This document shows, one piece after another, positions 16,493-24,039 of a stretch of 24,039 nt of DNA. Positions within the stretch are counted from its first letter, which is position 1; every line of letters begins with the position of its first letter. The translations under genes were made by a program, and so were the position numbers. Location: contig PJAB01000549.1 in the NCBI GenBank assembly GCA_002887195.1, forward strand, positions 1 to 24,039. Direction: 5' to 3'. This DNA is from Chrysochromulina parva (taxonomy: Eukaryota; Haptophyta; Prymnesiales; Chrysochromulinaceae). The notes beneath the pieces were generated by a model that saw nothing but the letters and a program-made list of their open reading frames with translations, searched no databases and was not told where the DNA came from.

Positions 16493-18025
16493 ATGGCGGG
16501 TATCTACCGTTCTATTGACTTCGTCGTCTGCTCAACTGGGCTCACGAGTGAGCAGCGGCGGTCGCTCGACGCGGCTGTGGCCTCACTCGCAGGCGCCGAG
16601 TATGATGGCAACCTCACCGATCGCACGACGCACCTCGTCGCCGTGCGTTCGGCTCCCATGACTGAGAAGCTGCGGGCGGCTCGCAGGCTGGGCCTGCCCA
16701 TTGTGTGGCCATCATGGCTGCTCGACGCTGCGGCCACCGGAAGCACCCTTTCTCCACCCGAACCGCATCACGTGCTGCAGCCGCTCTCCGGGGTCGTCGT
16801 GTGCGTGAGTGGCCCCGCCTTCTCCGCTGCCGACCGGCAGGCAGTGCGCCTCGACGTCGAGGCAGTTGGCGGCGCGTACTCGTCGGTGCTCGATGCAAGC
16901 TGCACGCACATCGTGCTGAGTGGTGCACCGGGGCACAAGTACCAGAGTGCGCTCGCGCAAGACCTGTCCCAGGTGGCTCCGAACGCCGTCTTTGTGACGA
17001 GTGAGTGGCTGACGGAAACTCTGAGGCGAGGCTCCCCACAGGATGAGGCGCAGTTCACGCCGGGGCTCGTGCCGGTGAATGTTGACGAGTTACCGCCAGT
17101 ACCCGAACGGCACACCCTCGCGCTGCCATCGTCGACATCGCGCCCGTTGGCCGAGACGACGGCGTCGGTGCTCAACGCGCCGCCCAAGCCACCACTGGCG
17201 CCCAAACCCCTACCTCCGCCGCGGATGCCCACGCCCTCGCAGCAGGCGTCGGCTCCCGTGTCGATGCCGCCAGCCTGGCTCGAGCCCATCGCGGAGCCTC
17301 TCGAGATCCTCCGGGCTGCCGTCGTAGCGGGCTCTCTCTCTGCGGACGCGCCGCCTCTTTCGACAGGGCTCCCCTCGACCCTTATCCCCACAGGCACCCT
17401 TTCTGTCGGCAAGGCCTCGTACCGGCTGGACACACTCACGGGGATGCGGCGCCACCGCGCCGTGGCGGCGGCCCTCGACGAGTCATCCACCGCCCTGCCC
17501 GCCCTGATGGGACCGCAATTAGCTGCCGCCGACGCGCCACCGCCGCCGCCGGGCGCGGGGCGCCCGTACTCGCTGCGCGAGCTCGTCTTCGCCGTGCGCT
17601 GCGCGCGCCTCTCGCACGCGGACTACTTTCTTGCGTGCCTGACGGCGAGCATCGACCCTGTCCTCCTGCTCGACAAGAAGCTGCTCTTCGGCGCCGTCTT
17701 TGGCGCTGAGGGCGCGCGTGCTGGGACCGCAGCGGCAACGGTGTCTCCAGATCCAGCGGACCGCCTATCTCAGGGTCCGGTCAGCTCAGCGACGCTCGCG
17801 GCGATGACGGGTGAGTCGGCCGGCCCGATTGCGCCGGGTTCGTCGCGAGCGCCCGTCGCTGTCGAAGGCACCCAGAACAGCGCGCCGGCGCCGGCGGAGC
17901 ACATGCGGCTGCACGAGCGCCTGCAGCGGGCGGAGGAGGAGCGCGCCGCTCTGCTCGCCACCGTCTCCATGCTCACGCGCCAGCTGACTGCGCAACACGC
18001 CCGAGCGGAGGCGGTGGCAGCATGA
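16493..18025 (+). CDS. Tandem-BRCT protein with C-terminal coiled coil
   Basis: 510 aa from the ATG at 16493 (MAGIYRSIDFVVCSTGL); an in-frame ATG at 16463 would add 10 hydrophobic residues. BRCT 1 spans about 5-82: VVCSTGL, GAEYDGNLTDRTTHLVA, then WPSWLLDA with the conserved Trp near 72. BRCT 2 spans about 95-178: LSGVVVCVSG, VGGAYSSVLDASCTHIVLS, SEWLTETL with Trp near 172. Such pairs bind phosphoserine/threonine peptides in DNA damage and replication checkpoint proteins (TopBP1/Dpb11, PTIP, ECT2 style). The rest is Pro-rich and disordered, with one ordered-looking segment about 355-410 (YSLRELVFAVRCARLSHADY) and a coiled coil at about 469-505 (LHERLQRAEEERAALLATV). No catalytic domain is seen, so an adaptor role in the nucleus is inferred. 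The ortholog cannot be named. Confidence 0.85.
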   Translation: MAGIYRSIDFVVCSTGLTSEQRRSLDAAVASLAGAEYDGNLTDRTTHLVAVRSAPMTEKLRAARRLGLPIVWPSWLLDAAATGSTLSPPEPHHVLQPLSGVVVCVSGPAFSAADRQAVRLDVEAVGGAYSSVLDASCTHIVLSGAPGHKYQSALAQDLSQVAPNAVFVTSEWLTETLRRGSPQDEAQFTPGLVPVNVDELPPVPERHTLALPSSTSRPLAETTASVLNAPPKPPLAPKPLPPPRMPTPSQQASAPVSMPPAWLEPIAEPLEILRAAVVAGSLSADAPPLSTGLPSTLIPTGTLSVGKASYRLDTLTGMRRHRAVAAALDESSTALPALMGPQLAAADAPPPPPGAGRPYSLRELVFAVRCARLSHADYFLACLTASIDPVLLLDKKLLFGAVFGAEGARAGTAAATVSPDPADRLSQGPVSSATLAAMTGESAGPIAPGSSRAPVAVEGTQNSAPAPAEHMRLHERLQRAEEERAALLATVSMLTRQLTAQHARAEAVAA

Positions 18026-18604
18026 GATCAGCTAGGCACGTCGAGAGATCGCATGGCGCCATGGGGAGGGCTCTGAAGAAGGATTTGCTCTGGCGAGTAG
18101 ATCGTCGGCGACGCCGACGATGCGGACCGTCGTCGCAGTTCCAGTCCGTTGGAGAAACAGTCTCCGAGCGGAGCTCCGACCACGTGCCGGCATGAAGTTG
18201 CGTTGTAGAAGTGGTGTGTCGTGTATACACGCGCGGCGGCGCTCGCAGTATTCACACATTACTGGTAGTGGCAGTCAGTGTGAGAGGTGTGGACGCAAAG
18301 CCACACCGCGCACCGGCGCCGAAACGGCAAACGCGGCCGCCGGAATACACCACGCCAATTATAGTATTATACGAACCTCGAACGGAACGCTCTGGTCGTC
18401 CGCGCCGGAATCGGGAATGCGGCCGCGGCAGGCCGCCGACCGTGCCGATCCGATCGGCTATCGACTATCGTAGCGGAACGACCACACGTACGCGCGAGGT
18501 CCGAGGAGGTAGCCACGGCACGGCGAACACCTCCGGATCACGGTTATCACCGGACCCGTCTCGCGTCTCTCGATCAGACAAACTCACATCACGCGCACGC
18601 ACGA

Positions 18605-18647
<43 letters not shown>

Positions 18648-18785
18648 GCCGCAGACACAGTACGGGTAGTACGGCTTTTTAGTGAACGTCCCGGCTCCCA
18701 CTCTGCGCCCACACGCCACAGCCCGGCCCGCGGGTTCACGCAGTGCTGGCGAGACCTGATTTGTGTGTATGCGTGTGAGAGCACC
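18026..18785. other. Spacer between convergent genes with GCAC microsatellite
   Basis: 760 bp between the stops of the BRCT gene (+) and the oxygenase-methyltransferase gene (-). The longest frames (85-152 codons) are Arg/Thr-rich and unlike protein. A (CGCA)n array lies at about 18591-18650. An A/T-rich island near 18357-18375 is the only other distinct tract. No gene or structured RNA was recognised. Confidence 0.5.
18591..18650 (+). repeat. (CGCA)n microsatellite
   Basis: About 11 uninterrupted CGCA/ACGC units with slightly imperfect flanks on the left (ACGCGCACGCACGACGC). It is alternating purine-pyrimidine and therefore potentially Z-DNA forming. Confidence 0.9.
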
Positions 18786-21032
18786 TCAGTACAGGTAGGC
18801 GCCTCCAAAGCTGCGACCAAAGTATGCTGGCGAGCTCGTCCATGCTGGCGCGTCGTCCATGCGTGTCGTATGGGCAAGCGAGGACGACGAGCTCTCGTCC
18901 TCATCCTCAGAGCTCGAGGAGCCCTCCTCATCACCGATCGAGCCTCGCACGACGAGCCCGGGGATGGGATAGCGAAGGGAGAGCAAGCGCCGGTGGCCTG
19001 CGCTGGGAAGGATGGCCGCGCGCAGGTCGGGCGCAAGGGCCTCGAGCTGCTGTGGGACCAGGAAGACGAGCAGCACTGTCGTCGGCTCAAAGGCGGCGCT
19101 CTGCATAAAGTCAGCGAGCAACGCGCAGCTGAGCACGATGCGGCTCGCACACGCGTCGTCGTCCGCAATGCGCGCCCGTGCGCGAGCGAGCAGTTCGCCG
19201 TTGACGTCACACCCGATGGCGGAGCAGCCCGTTTGGCGCACAAGGGTACAGAGCAGCGATGCGTCGCCGCAGCCCAGGTCGCACACCACGTCCGATGCAG
19301 TGATGCCCCCAAGGGCGACAAGACGCGCGGCCTGCGCTGTGCGCGTCGGCACAAAGGGAGCAAACGAATTGCCCTGAATCCGCGCGCCCAGCTCGGCGGC
19401 CCAGTCGGAAGCGCCCTTATTGGCGCGCGCCATCGATGGTGGCATCCACGGGCCATGGTGCGCCGCAGAGGAGGAGGGTGGCGCTGCGGCCGCCTCGATC
19501 CTCATCGGCGCCGCCAAGTGGATCTCGACCTCGGGAGATTGGGGATCGATCCTCATCGGCGCCGCCAAGTGGATCTCGACCTCGGGAGATTGGGGATGCA
19601 GGCGCACAAGCAACTCGCCGCTCCCCAGCGCCTCTCGAGTCCAAGCCGCATGCCCAAATTTGGCAAAGGCGTCCGCGGCGGCCGCGCAGCTGTCGTCGAC
19701 GGCGTATGGGGTCTCACGCCTCACCTCGATGAAGCCGACGAGGATGTATCGCTTGCCGCGCTCGATGCGTAAGCCACCGTGCAGCAGCTGGCCGCTGTGC
19801 ACGATCGCCGTGCCCTGTGCCGGCCGCACAGTCCAGCTGCCCTCCGTGGCTGCGACCGGCTCGGCGCCAGCCCCGTCCTCCTCATTGAGTCCCTTGCGCA
19901 CAAAGTCGAAGAGGGTGCCGCCGCCTATGAACTCTCTCTCAGGGTCGGAGAGCAGTACGTTGACTGAGAAGAGCGAGGCGTCGGTGTGCATGGCGAGCGC
20001 GCGCTGGCCCGCCGGGTCGTCGGCATCGTACTGCACGACGAAGGCGTCTCGCATCTCGAGCATCTCGGGCAAAAAGGCCGGCCCACAAAAGGTCGGCGCG
20101 AGCGGCCGGATCACTCGGCGGAAGAGGGCCTCGCATACACGCTGACGGAGGGGCGCGGGCAAGCAGCGCAGCGGAAGGTCCTGGGTGGGGTATTTGCGAT
20201 GACGCGTGCGGTCCCAGCCACCGCGCGCGCGCGCCGCGATCGACGCGGCCAGCCGTACCGCCTCACACTCGTCCCGGCTCAGCACGTCGCGCGCCTGCCA
20301 CACCGCTTCGCCTGAAAGAGGCTCGAGCTCCAGCTCCAGGCCTCGCGTGGCAGCTTGCTCGCCGTCGCCAAACGCAAGGAAGCGCTCGAGATTGTTCTCA
20401 CGCAGCCGCTGCTCCGCCGTATGCTCGATGGCGCGCCGCTCGGCCGCACTCAGGCCTGTCGCACTGTCGGTCGCACGCGCGGTCGCAGCGGCCGGTGCGT
20501 CTGGTGGCGACGACCGGGCGACCTCGCGCCATAGCCGCGCGCGCCGTGACGCGGCACTGAGGCGTATCGAGCACAAGTAGCGGGACTTGACTGCTCGGTC
20601 GTCCATAATGCGAGGCGACTGCCCCCGATGAATCGGCCGCCGCTGGCGCTCGCGCCAGAACATCGCTCGTTCACAGGCATCGGCAGCGCGCAGGTTGCAG
20701 ACGCGCTTCATCAGCATGGCTGACGCGCTCACGATCTTCGGCGCGCCTATCTTCGCATGCAGAACGTCGAAGAACCTCCTTTCGGCCATGCCCCGCCTGA
20801 TGCGGTGCACACTTATAAACTCCAAAGGGGAGCAAACGGCCCGTGGCAGCCGCGCATGCCCGATTCCTGAGGCGATCCGCATGTCCACGCCCCGTTGCAC
20901 CGCATCCTTCCTAGCCGCATCCTGCTTCGCATCAAGCTGAACCGCGACCGTTTGGCCTTCGAGTGTCGAGAAGAATACCACATCGACGCCGAGCGTGCGC
21001 AGCTCTGCAGCCGTTGCTTCGATCGCTGGCAT
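18786..21032 (-). CDS. 2OG-Fe(II) oxygenase fused to FAM173-like SAM methyltransferase
   Basis: 748 aa in one frame from the ATG at 21032. Residues 1-170 are not recognised; a later start near residue 142 is possible. Residues about 230-440 are a prolyl-4-hydroxylase-like double-stranded beta helix: H349-x-D351 (LAMHTDASLFSVNVLLS), GGGTLFDF, distal H418 (GQLLHGGLRIERGKR) and R428 for 2-oxoglutarate. A linker holds two identical 17-residue units (about 480-513). Residues about 540-690 are a Rossmann methyltransferase: FAPFVPT, then motif I VVCDLGCGDASLL (D585) and IGCDVN, close to FAM173/ATPSCKMT lysine methyltransferases. The C-terminus is Ser/Glu/Asp-rich. The protein could hydroxylate and methylate one protein substrate; that is inference. 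No targeting peptide is obvious. Confidence 0.85.
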   Translation of the reverse strand: MPAIEATAAELRTLGVDVVFFSTLEGQTVAVQLDAKQDAARKDAVQRGVDMRIASGIGHARLPRAVCSPLEFISVHRIRRGMAERRFFDVLHAKIGAPKIVSASAMLMKRVCNLRAADACERAMFWRERQRRPIHRGQSPRIMDDRAVKSRYLCSIRLSAASRRARLWREVARSSPPDAPAAATARATDSATGLSAAERRAIEHTAEQRLRENNLERFLAFGDGEQAATRGLELELEPLSGEAVWQARDVLSRDECEAVRLAASIAARARGGWDRTRHRKYPTQDLPLRCLPAPLRQRVCEALFRRVIRPLAPTFCGPAFLPEMLEMRDAFVVQYDADDPAGQRALAMHTDASLFSVNVLLSDPEREFIGGGTLFDFVRKGLNEEDGAGAEPVAATEGSWTVRPAQGTAIVHSGQLLHGGLRIERGKRYILVGFIEVRRETPYAVDDSCAAAADAFAKFGHAAWTREALGSGELLVRLHPQSPEVEIHLAAPMRIDPQSPEVEIHLAAPMRIEAAAAPPSSSAAHHGPWMPPSMARANKGASDWAAELGARIQGNSFAPFVPTRTAQAARLVALGGITASDVVCDLGCGDASLLCTLVRQTGCSAIGCDVNGELLARARARIADDDACASRIVLSCALLADFMQSAAFEPTTVLLVFLVPQQLEALAPDLRAAILPSAGHRRLLSLRYPIPGLVVRGSIGDEEGSSSSEDEDESSSSSLAHTTRMDDAPAWTSSPAYFGRSFGGAYLY
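19495..19596 (-). repeat. Perfect 51-bp tandem duplication in coding sequence
   Basis: Copies at 19495-19545 and 19546-19596 are identical at every base by eye. They add a 17-residue unit (PQSPEVEIHLAAPMRID/E) between the oxygenase and methyltransferase domains and keep the frame. Confidence 0.93.
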
Positions 21033-21290
21033 CCTTCACCGCTGATGACCACTCCGCGGGACGCGCCGCGACGTGAGCAGAACAAGTCAAGTCAAGTCAA
21101 GTCAAGTCAAGTCAAGTGTGAACGTCAGCGGTCAATCTGTTAACGATAACGGGGGATTTCGAACACCGAGCCTCGAGGACTCACTCCGAACCCTTCGAGC
21201 CACACTAGAACGCATCGTTTCTCTGCCTGATTGCTGGTCCAATCATCTTCGGTACACTCCTGCCCCGCGTGCGTGGCTGCCGAGAGGTCA
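21033..21290. promoter_or_regulatory. Divergent promoter region with CAAGT repeat
   Basis: A 258-bp spacer between the divergent starts of the oxygenase-methyltransferase (-) and chromodomain (+) genes. It contains seven CAAGT units at 21083-21117. Otherwise no clear promoter element. Confidence 0.5.
21083..21117 (+). repeat. (CAAGT)7 pentanucleotide repeat
   Basis: Seven perfect head-to-tail CAAGT units in the spacer between two divergent genes, about 50 bp upstream of the minus-strand ATG. Confidence 0.95.
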
Positions 21291-22976
21291 ATGCCGAGTG
21301 GTTCACTGCCGTCGAACCCGAAGCGCGCGAGAGTCGAAGCGGAGCCACCGGCGATCGCGCCATCGGCGGCCAAGGAGCGGTGTGGAACGAGCCGCGTTTC
21401 CGGAAAGCAAGGCGTATTATCCTCACTTCCGCCGGGGTTTCGCCTCAAAAGGTCAGACGACGATGAGGAGGAGCAGCAGCATGCAGAGCCCGATGAAACG
21501 GATTATGAGGCGCTCGAGATCCTCGACAAGCGCAACAGGAAGGGCATCCAGTACCTCGTGAAGTGGGCTGACGGCCCAAACGGAGAGAAATATGAGCCAA
21601 GCTGGGAGCCCAAGGCGAATGTGGGCCTGCCGCTGATCACTGAGTACGAGAATGAGGTCATGCGTCGCCAACGGGGCCGACCACGCGGGAGTACGACAGC
21701 GGGCAAGCATCGACGACAGCGTTCACGGAACGTGAGCAGCAGCGAGGATGACGAGGACGAGGACGACGAGGACGAAGACGAGGACGAGGATGAGGGCGAG
21801 CCTTCCGCACCAGGGCCTGCAAGGGCGCGGCCCATGCGGCGGGCGGCAGCAGCGGCGCTTGAAAAGGTGGACCAAACGCGCGCAAGTTTGAAGGCGGCGG
21901 GCGCTCAGTACGTGGCCGAAAAGGAGTCGCGGCCTGAGTGGAACAGCAAGACCTATCAGGAGCAGCTCCAACGTGTGATGCTGCAGGGCGAGTATGCAAA
22001 CAGGTTCATTCGTGTCGGCGAGGCGTATCAGGCAGTGATTCCCGCGCTTTTGCCGCGTGGTGCCGAAGCGGTAGAGGGAGGCGAGGGCGCGAGCGCCGTG
22101 TCGAGCGCCGAACGCTCCGACGAGCTCACTGTGCCCGACTTCACCCCGCTCACGGCGCCACCGCGCATGCCACCCATCCAGACGCTGAAGGAGGTACGGG
22201 AGGCCGAGGCGGCGGCGGCGGCAGCGGCGGCGGCAGCGGCGGCGGCGGCGGCAGGCGAGGCCGAGGCCGTAGAAGAGAACGCTCCGGACTTTGACGAGGA
22301 CGGCGAGCCGCTGCTGCCGCCCGGCGTGGCGCTCAACGATTTCGTACTTGCGAGTGGCCCCCATCCCGGTGGGGGGCGGGCGCAGTTCAAGGCTGTACTG
22401 CTCACGAAGCGCCGTGTAAGTCCTCACCTGCTCGTTCGCTACGTAGGCGACCAGTACGGGCGCCGGGATCCGCTGACGCTGCCGGACAATGCCAAGGCGT
22501 ACCTGACGTGCCGGGAGGTGAGCCCATGGATCGAGCCCAAGGAACGCCCAAAGCTCGAAGGGCCTTCGGATGCCGAGGGCGCCGATGAGGGCCGAAGTCG
22601 CCTCCGCACGCGTCCTCCGCCCAAGAGCGGCCCGGACGTCCTCCTGGAGACTGGAGGCATGCCGCTGCACCTCGACCCGCGCCGCATCACCGACGGTTAC
22701 ATGGGCACCGGGTACCTCGGGGTGGCTGAGGACTGGTGGCACTGCGGCTTCAAGAAGCTGCGCCCATTCGTCGTGAGCTTTGATGGCGCGTACGCGGGTC
22801 GCTTTGCAACGGTCGAGCAGGCAGCGGTGCAGTATGCGCGCCTGGAGGCGGGCATGCCGCCGCTCGTATGGTCCTCCAGGAATCCAGACGCGGCGCTCGT
22901 CGTCGCGCAGGTGGCGCTCGAGGAGGAGCGCGAGCACGGCGATGACGAGGAGCAGGTCAAGGAGCAGGTCGAGTAA
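21291..22976 (+). CDS. Chromodomain / AT-hook / AP2-like chromatin protein
   Basis: 561 aa from the first ATG at 21291; the frame is also open upstream, through a TTG. After a basic N-terminus (NPKRARVE, possible nuclear signal) a chromodomain occupies about 72-122 (YEALEILDKRNRKGIQYLVKW, then PSWEPKANV), with the aromatic residues Y72 and W in VKW and SWEP that usually form the methyl-lysine cage. An AT-hook core RGRPRG follows (about 128-133), then an acidic run (about 149-170). A middle helical part and a poly-Ala tract (about 307-322) precede the C-terminal segment about 458-525: LHLDPRRI...GTGYLGVAED, then AGRFATVEQAAVQYARLEAG, which resembles the AP2/ERF DNA-binding fold as found in many algal proteins. 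It probably reads histone methylation and binds DNA in the nucleus. The AP2 call is the weaker of the three. Confidence 0.85.
   Translation: MPSGSLPSNPKRARVEAEPPAIAPSAAKERCGTSRVSGKQGVLSSLPPGFRLKRSDDDEEEQQHAEPDETDYEALEILDKRNRKGIQYLVKWADGPNGEKYEPSWEPKANVGLPLITEYENEVMRRQRGRPRGSTTAGKHRRQRSRNVSSSEDDEDEDDEDEDEDEDEGEPSAPGPARARPMRRAAAAALEKVDQTRASLKAAGAQYVAEKESRPEWNSKTYQEQLQRVMLQGEYANRFIRVGEAYQAVIPALLPRGAEAVEGGEGASAVSSAERSDELTVPDFTPLTAPPRMPPIQTLKEVREAEAAAAAAAAAAAAAAAGEAEAVEENAPDFDEDGEPLLPPGVALNDFVLASGPHPGGGRAQFKAVLLTKRRVSPHLLVRYVGDQYGRRDPLTLPDNAKAYLTCREVSPWIEPKERPKLEGPSDAEGADEGRSRLRTRPPPKSGPDVLLETGGMPLHLDPRRITDGYMGTGYLGVAEDWWHCGFKKLRPFVVSFDGAYAGRFATVEQAAVQYARLEAGMPPLVWSSRNPDAALVVAQVALEEEREHGDDEEQVKEQVE
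21741..21797 (+). repeat. Acidic GAG/GAC codon repeat
   Basis: Repeated GAGGAC/GAGGAT units encode an almost pure Asp/Glu run after the AT-hook. This is coding low complexity and is typical of chromatin proteins. Confidence 0.8.
22206..22256 (+). repeat. (GCG/GCA)n poly-alanine repeat
   Basis: A tract of GCG/GCA codons encoding about 16 Ala in the chromodomain gene; likely length-variable. Confidence 0.85.
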
Positions 22977-23506
22977 CCGAACGGCAGGGGTCAGGGCCGG
23001 ACCTGTGGGTGTGGGGCTGTGGGCAACTGGGCATGTATCGGATACCTCACGCACGAGGGTTCAAAAGATAGGTGTGGTGGGCGGATAGGTGAAAGGTGTG
23101 AAATTGTGAACCCGATCCAGAAAGATATATACCTCCGCCGTCCTACCCGCCACTTTTGGTCAATCACTGAGTTCAAAATCAGGTGGTGGGGATAGTGTGA
23201 CTGTGTCTGTCGTCTGTGTGAATCCAGAAAGAATACCGTCCCCCTGTACCCCTTTGGATCAAACGATGCACGATGCAGGCGTCTGTTAAGACTGTCCCAT
23301 CTGATTTCACAACTCCGAACCCGCGAGGCTCACATATTCACACTGTGGAGTCTGTGAAGTCCTGTTTTGGGAGACGCGGGTGTGCTCTGTGTGGAAACCG
23401 ACGCGCTGCACCACGCACAGAGAGGGGCGGAGCTCGACGTCGCGACGTGCAGCGACCTCGCTCGCGTGCAACAAATTGTGCTCCATACCGCACTTAAGCA
23501 CCTGTT
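22977..23506. other. Spacer with degenerate about 110-bp tandem repeat
   Basis: 530 bp between the chromodomain gene and the next + gene. It differs in composition from the genes (G/T-rich, lower GC) and contains two diverged copies of a roughly 110-bp unit at 23059-23170 and 23171-23270. It should hold the upstream 3' UTR and downstream promoter. No gene was recognised. Confidence 0.55.
23059..23270. repeat. Two diverged tandem copies of about 110 bp
   Basis: Both copies start with GTTCAAAA and a G-rich GGTGGTGGG..GATAG-like block, have ATCCAGAAAGA after about 50 bp, then a CCGTC/CCTGTACCC pyrimidine block and TTTGG.TCAA near the end. Identity is clearly below 80 percent by eye. Confidence 0.6.
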
Positions 23507-24039
23507 ATGAAGCGCGCCTATGGCTCTAACGAATACTGGATAGAGCGCTACGCGAAGCGTCAAGCCACGGACGATGAGACGAGCGAGTGGTTAATCGCGG
23601 CCGCGCAGCTCGGTCCGCTGCTCTCCAAGATGCTTCCGTGCGACGCAGCGGTCCTCGATGTTGGCTGTGGCAACTCGCCCCTTGTATTTGACTTGCTGCG
23701 CGACTCGATCCATGGCGAAAACGCCGCATGCGCGCGCTGGCGGCGTGTCCCGTGTGTGTTAGAAGTCACACAGACACACATTCACATTCACATACATACA
23801 TTCACACCATGGCGGGTACCGCGCGGGGGCGTCCCGGCTCCCCCCGTGCCTTTTTACCATTTTCACAGGGATATTCACAAAGTCAAAAAACATGGCGACC
23901 CTTGCTGACGCCGAAGCCCTCCGGCGCATCGTCGTCGCCACCCACCGGAGCACGCGCGAAGGCAGGCCTGCGAGGCTGACACTCGAGGCACTCATGATGC
24001 AGAATGCGGACGATCGCGCGGGCACGCTGTCGTTCGACG
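23507..24039 (+). CDS. METTL13-like methyltransferase, 5' part (3' partial, with intron)
   Basis: The ATG at 23507 opens MKRAYGSNEYWIERYAKR, then SEWLIAAAQLGPLLSKMLP and AVLDVGCGNSPLVFDLL. The YWxxRY start, the (F/S)EW helix and motif I LDVGCGNS are those of METTL13/EEF1AKNMT and EEF1AKMT4-type class I methyltransferases, which methylate eEF1A. After about residue 76 the frame degenerates into CA-rich repeat sequence that looks intronic. A second open stretch from about 23869 to the window end (MATLADAEALRRIVV, GRPARLTLEALM, GTLSFD) fits the later part of the fold. A donor at 23745 (GTGTCC) and the acceptor TTTTCACAG at 23868 keep phase, but then the strand carrying the SAM-binding acidic residue is missing, so the exon structure is uncertain. 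The gene runs off the window. Confidence 0.65.
23745..23868 (+). other. Putative intron with CA/ATTCAC repeats
   Basis: The segment contains GTGTGTGTTAG, then repeated ACACA and ATTCAC units (about 23768-23808), and ends in a pyrimidine-rich stretch with TTTTCACAG. The acceptor is convincing; the donor could be at 23745 or a nearby GT, and an extra small exon is possible. Confidence 0.45.

Noticed and set aside
18591..18650. CGCA array considered as a telomere- or CRISPR-like repeat
   Set aside because: It is a simple tetranucleotide microsatellite without spacers and not a telomeric unit.
18120..18669. Frames of 117-152 codons between the BRCT and oxygenase genes
   Set aside because: Arg/Thr-rich, end in a microsatellite-encoded repeat, and lack recognisable domains.
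21140..21180. Sequence resembling a tRNA T-arm (GATTTCGAACACC)
   Set aside because: No matching acceptor stem, D-arm or anticodon arm could be folded around it on either strand.
21723..23054. 443-codon minus-strand frame opposite the chromodomain gene
   Set aside because: Leu/Arg-rich antisense shadow of low-complexity acidic and Ala codons; no domain is recognisable.

Overview
The window looks like nuclear DNA from a GC-rich, compact eukaryotic microalga. The evidence is long open frames interrupted by a few short GT-AG introns (donors such as GTGCGC, GTGCGT, GTGATG), genes on both strands with short spacers, Ala/Pro/acidic low complexity and microsatellites, and typically eukaryotic families: ankyrin, tandem BRCT, chromodomain, a voltage-sensor adenylate cyclase, a secreted GH5 exo-glucanase, a METTL13-like methyltransferase and a TRPM-type SLOG/SLATT protein. 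A haptophyte (possibly pavlovophyte) or a related alga is my best guess; this is inference from style and gene families, not a database match.

Layout. 1-1349 (+): 3' end of a large protein, possibly the cilium protein CFAP54. 1681-4197 (+): coiled coil, eight Trp-containing Sfi1-like repeats and eight ankyrin repeats. 4559-5058 (-): small signal-peptide protein whose reading frame needs a 38-nt intron or a frameshift. 5311-8018 (+): voltage-sensor adenylate cyclase with two introns, one embedded in a direct repeat. 8256-10016 (-): secreted ShKT plus phytanoyl-CoA-dioxygenase-like enzyme. 10433-13303 (+): SLOG (LSDAT-like) plus two 2TM SLATT-like modules. 14162-16009 (-): membrane-anchored GH5 exo-1,3-beta-glucanase. 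16493-18025 (+): tandem-BRCT protein. 18786-21032 (-): 2OG-Fe(II) oxygenase fused to a FAM173-like methyltransferase. 21291-22976 (+): chromodomain, AT-hook and AP2-like protein. 23507-end (+): 5' part of a METTL13-like methyltransferase.

The genes do not form an operon-like system; each stands as a separate eukaryotic transcription unit. Several pairs are divergent (4559-5058/5311-8018, 8256-10016/10433-13303, 14162-16009/16493-18025, 18786-21032/21291-22976), and their shared spacers carry simple repeats or hairpins. Most notable are the eukaryotic SLOG/double-SLATT protein (related to bacterial nucleotide-sensing conflict systems), the cyclase intron that looks as if it arose by tandem duplication of exonic DNA, an active-site substitution in that cyclase, and the oxygenase-methyltransferase fusion with a perfect 51-bp internal duplication. 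No rRNA, tRNA, CRISPR or transposase was recognised.
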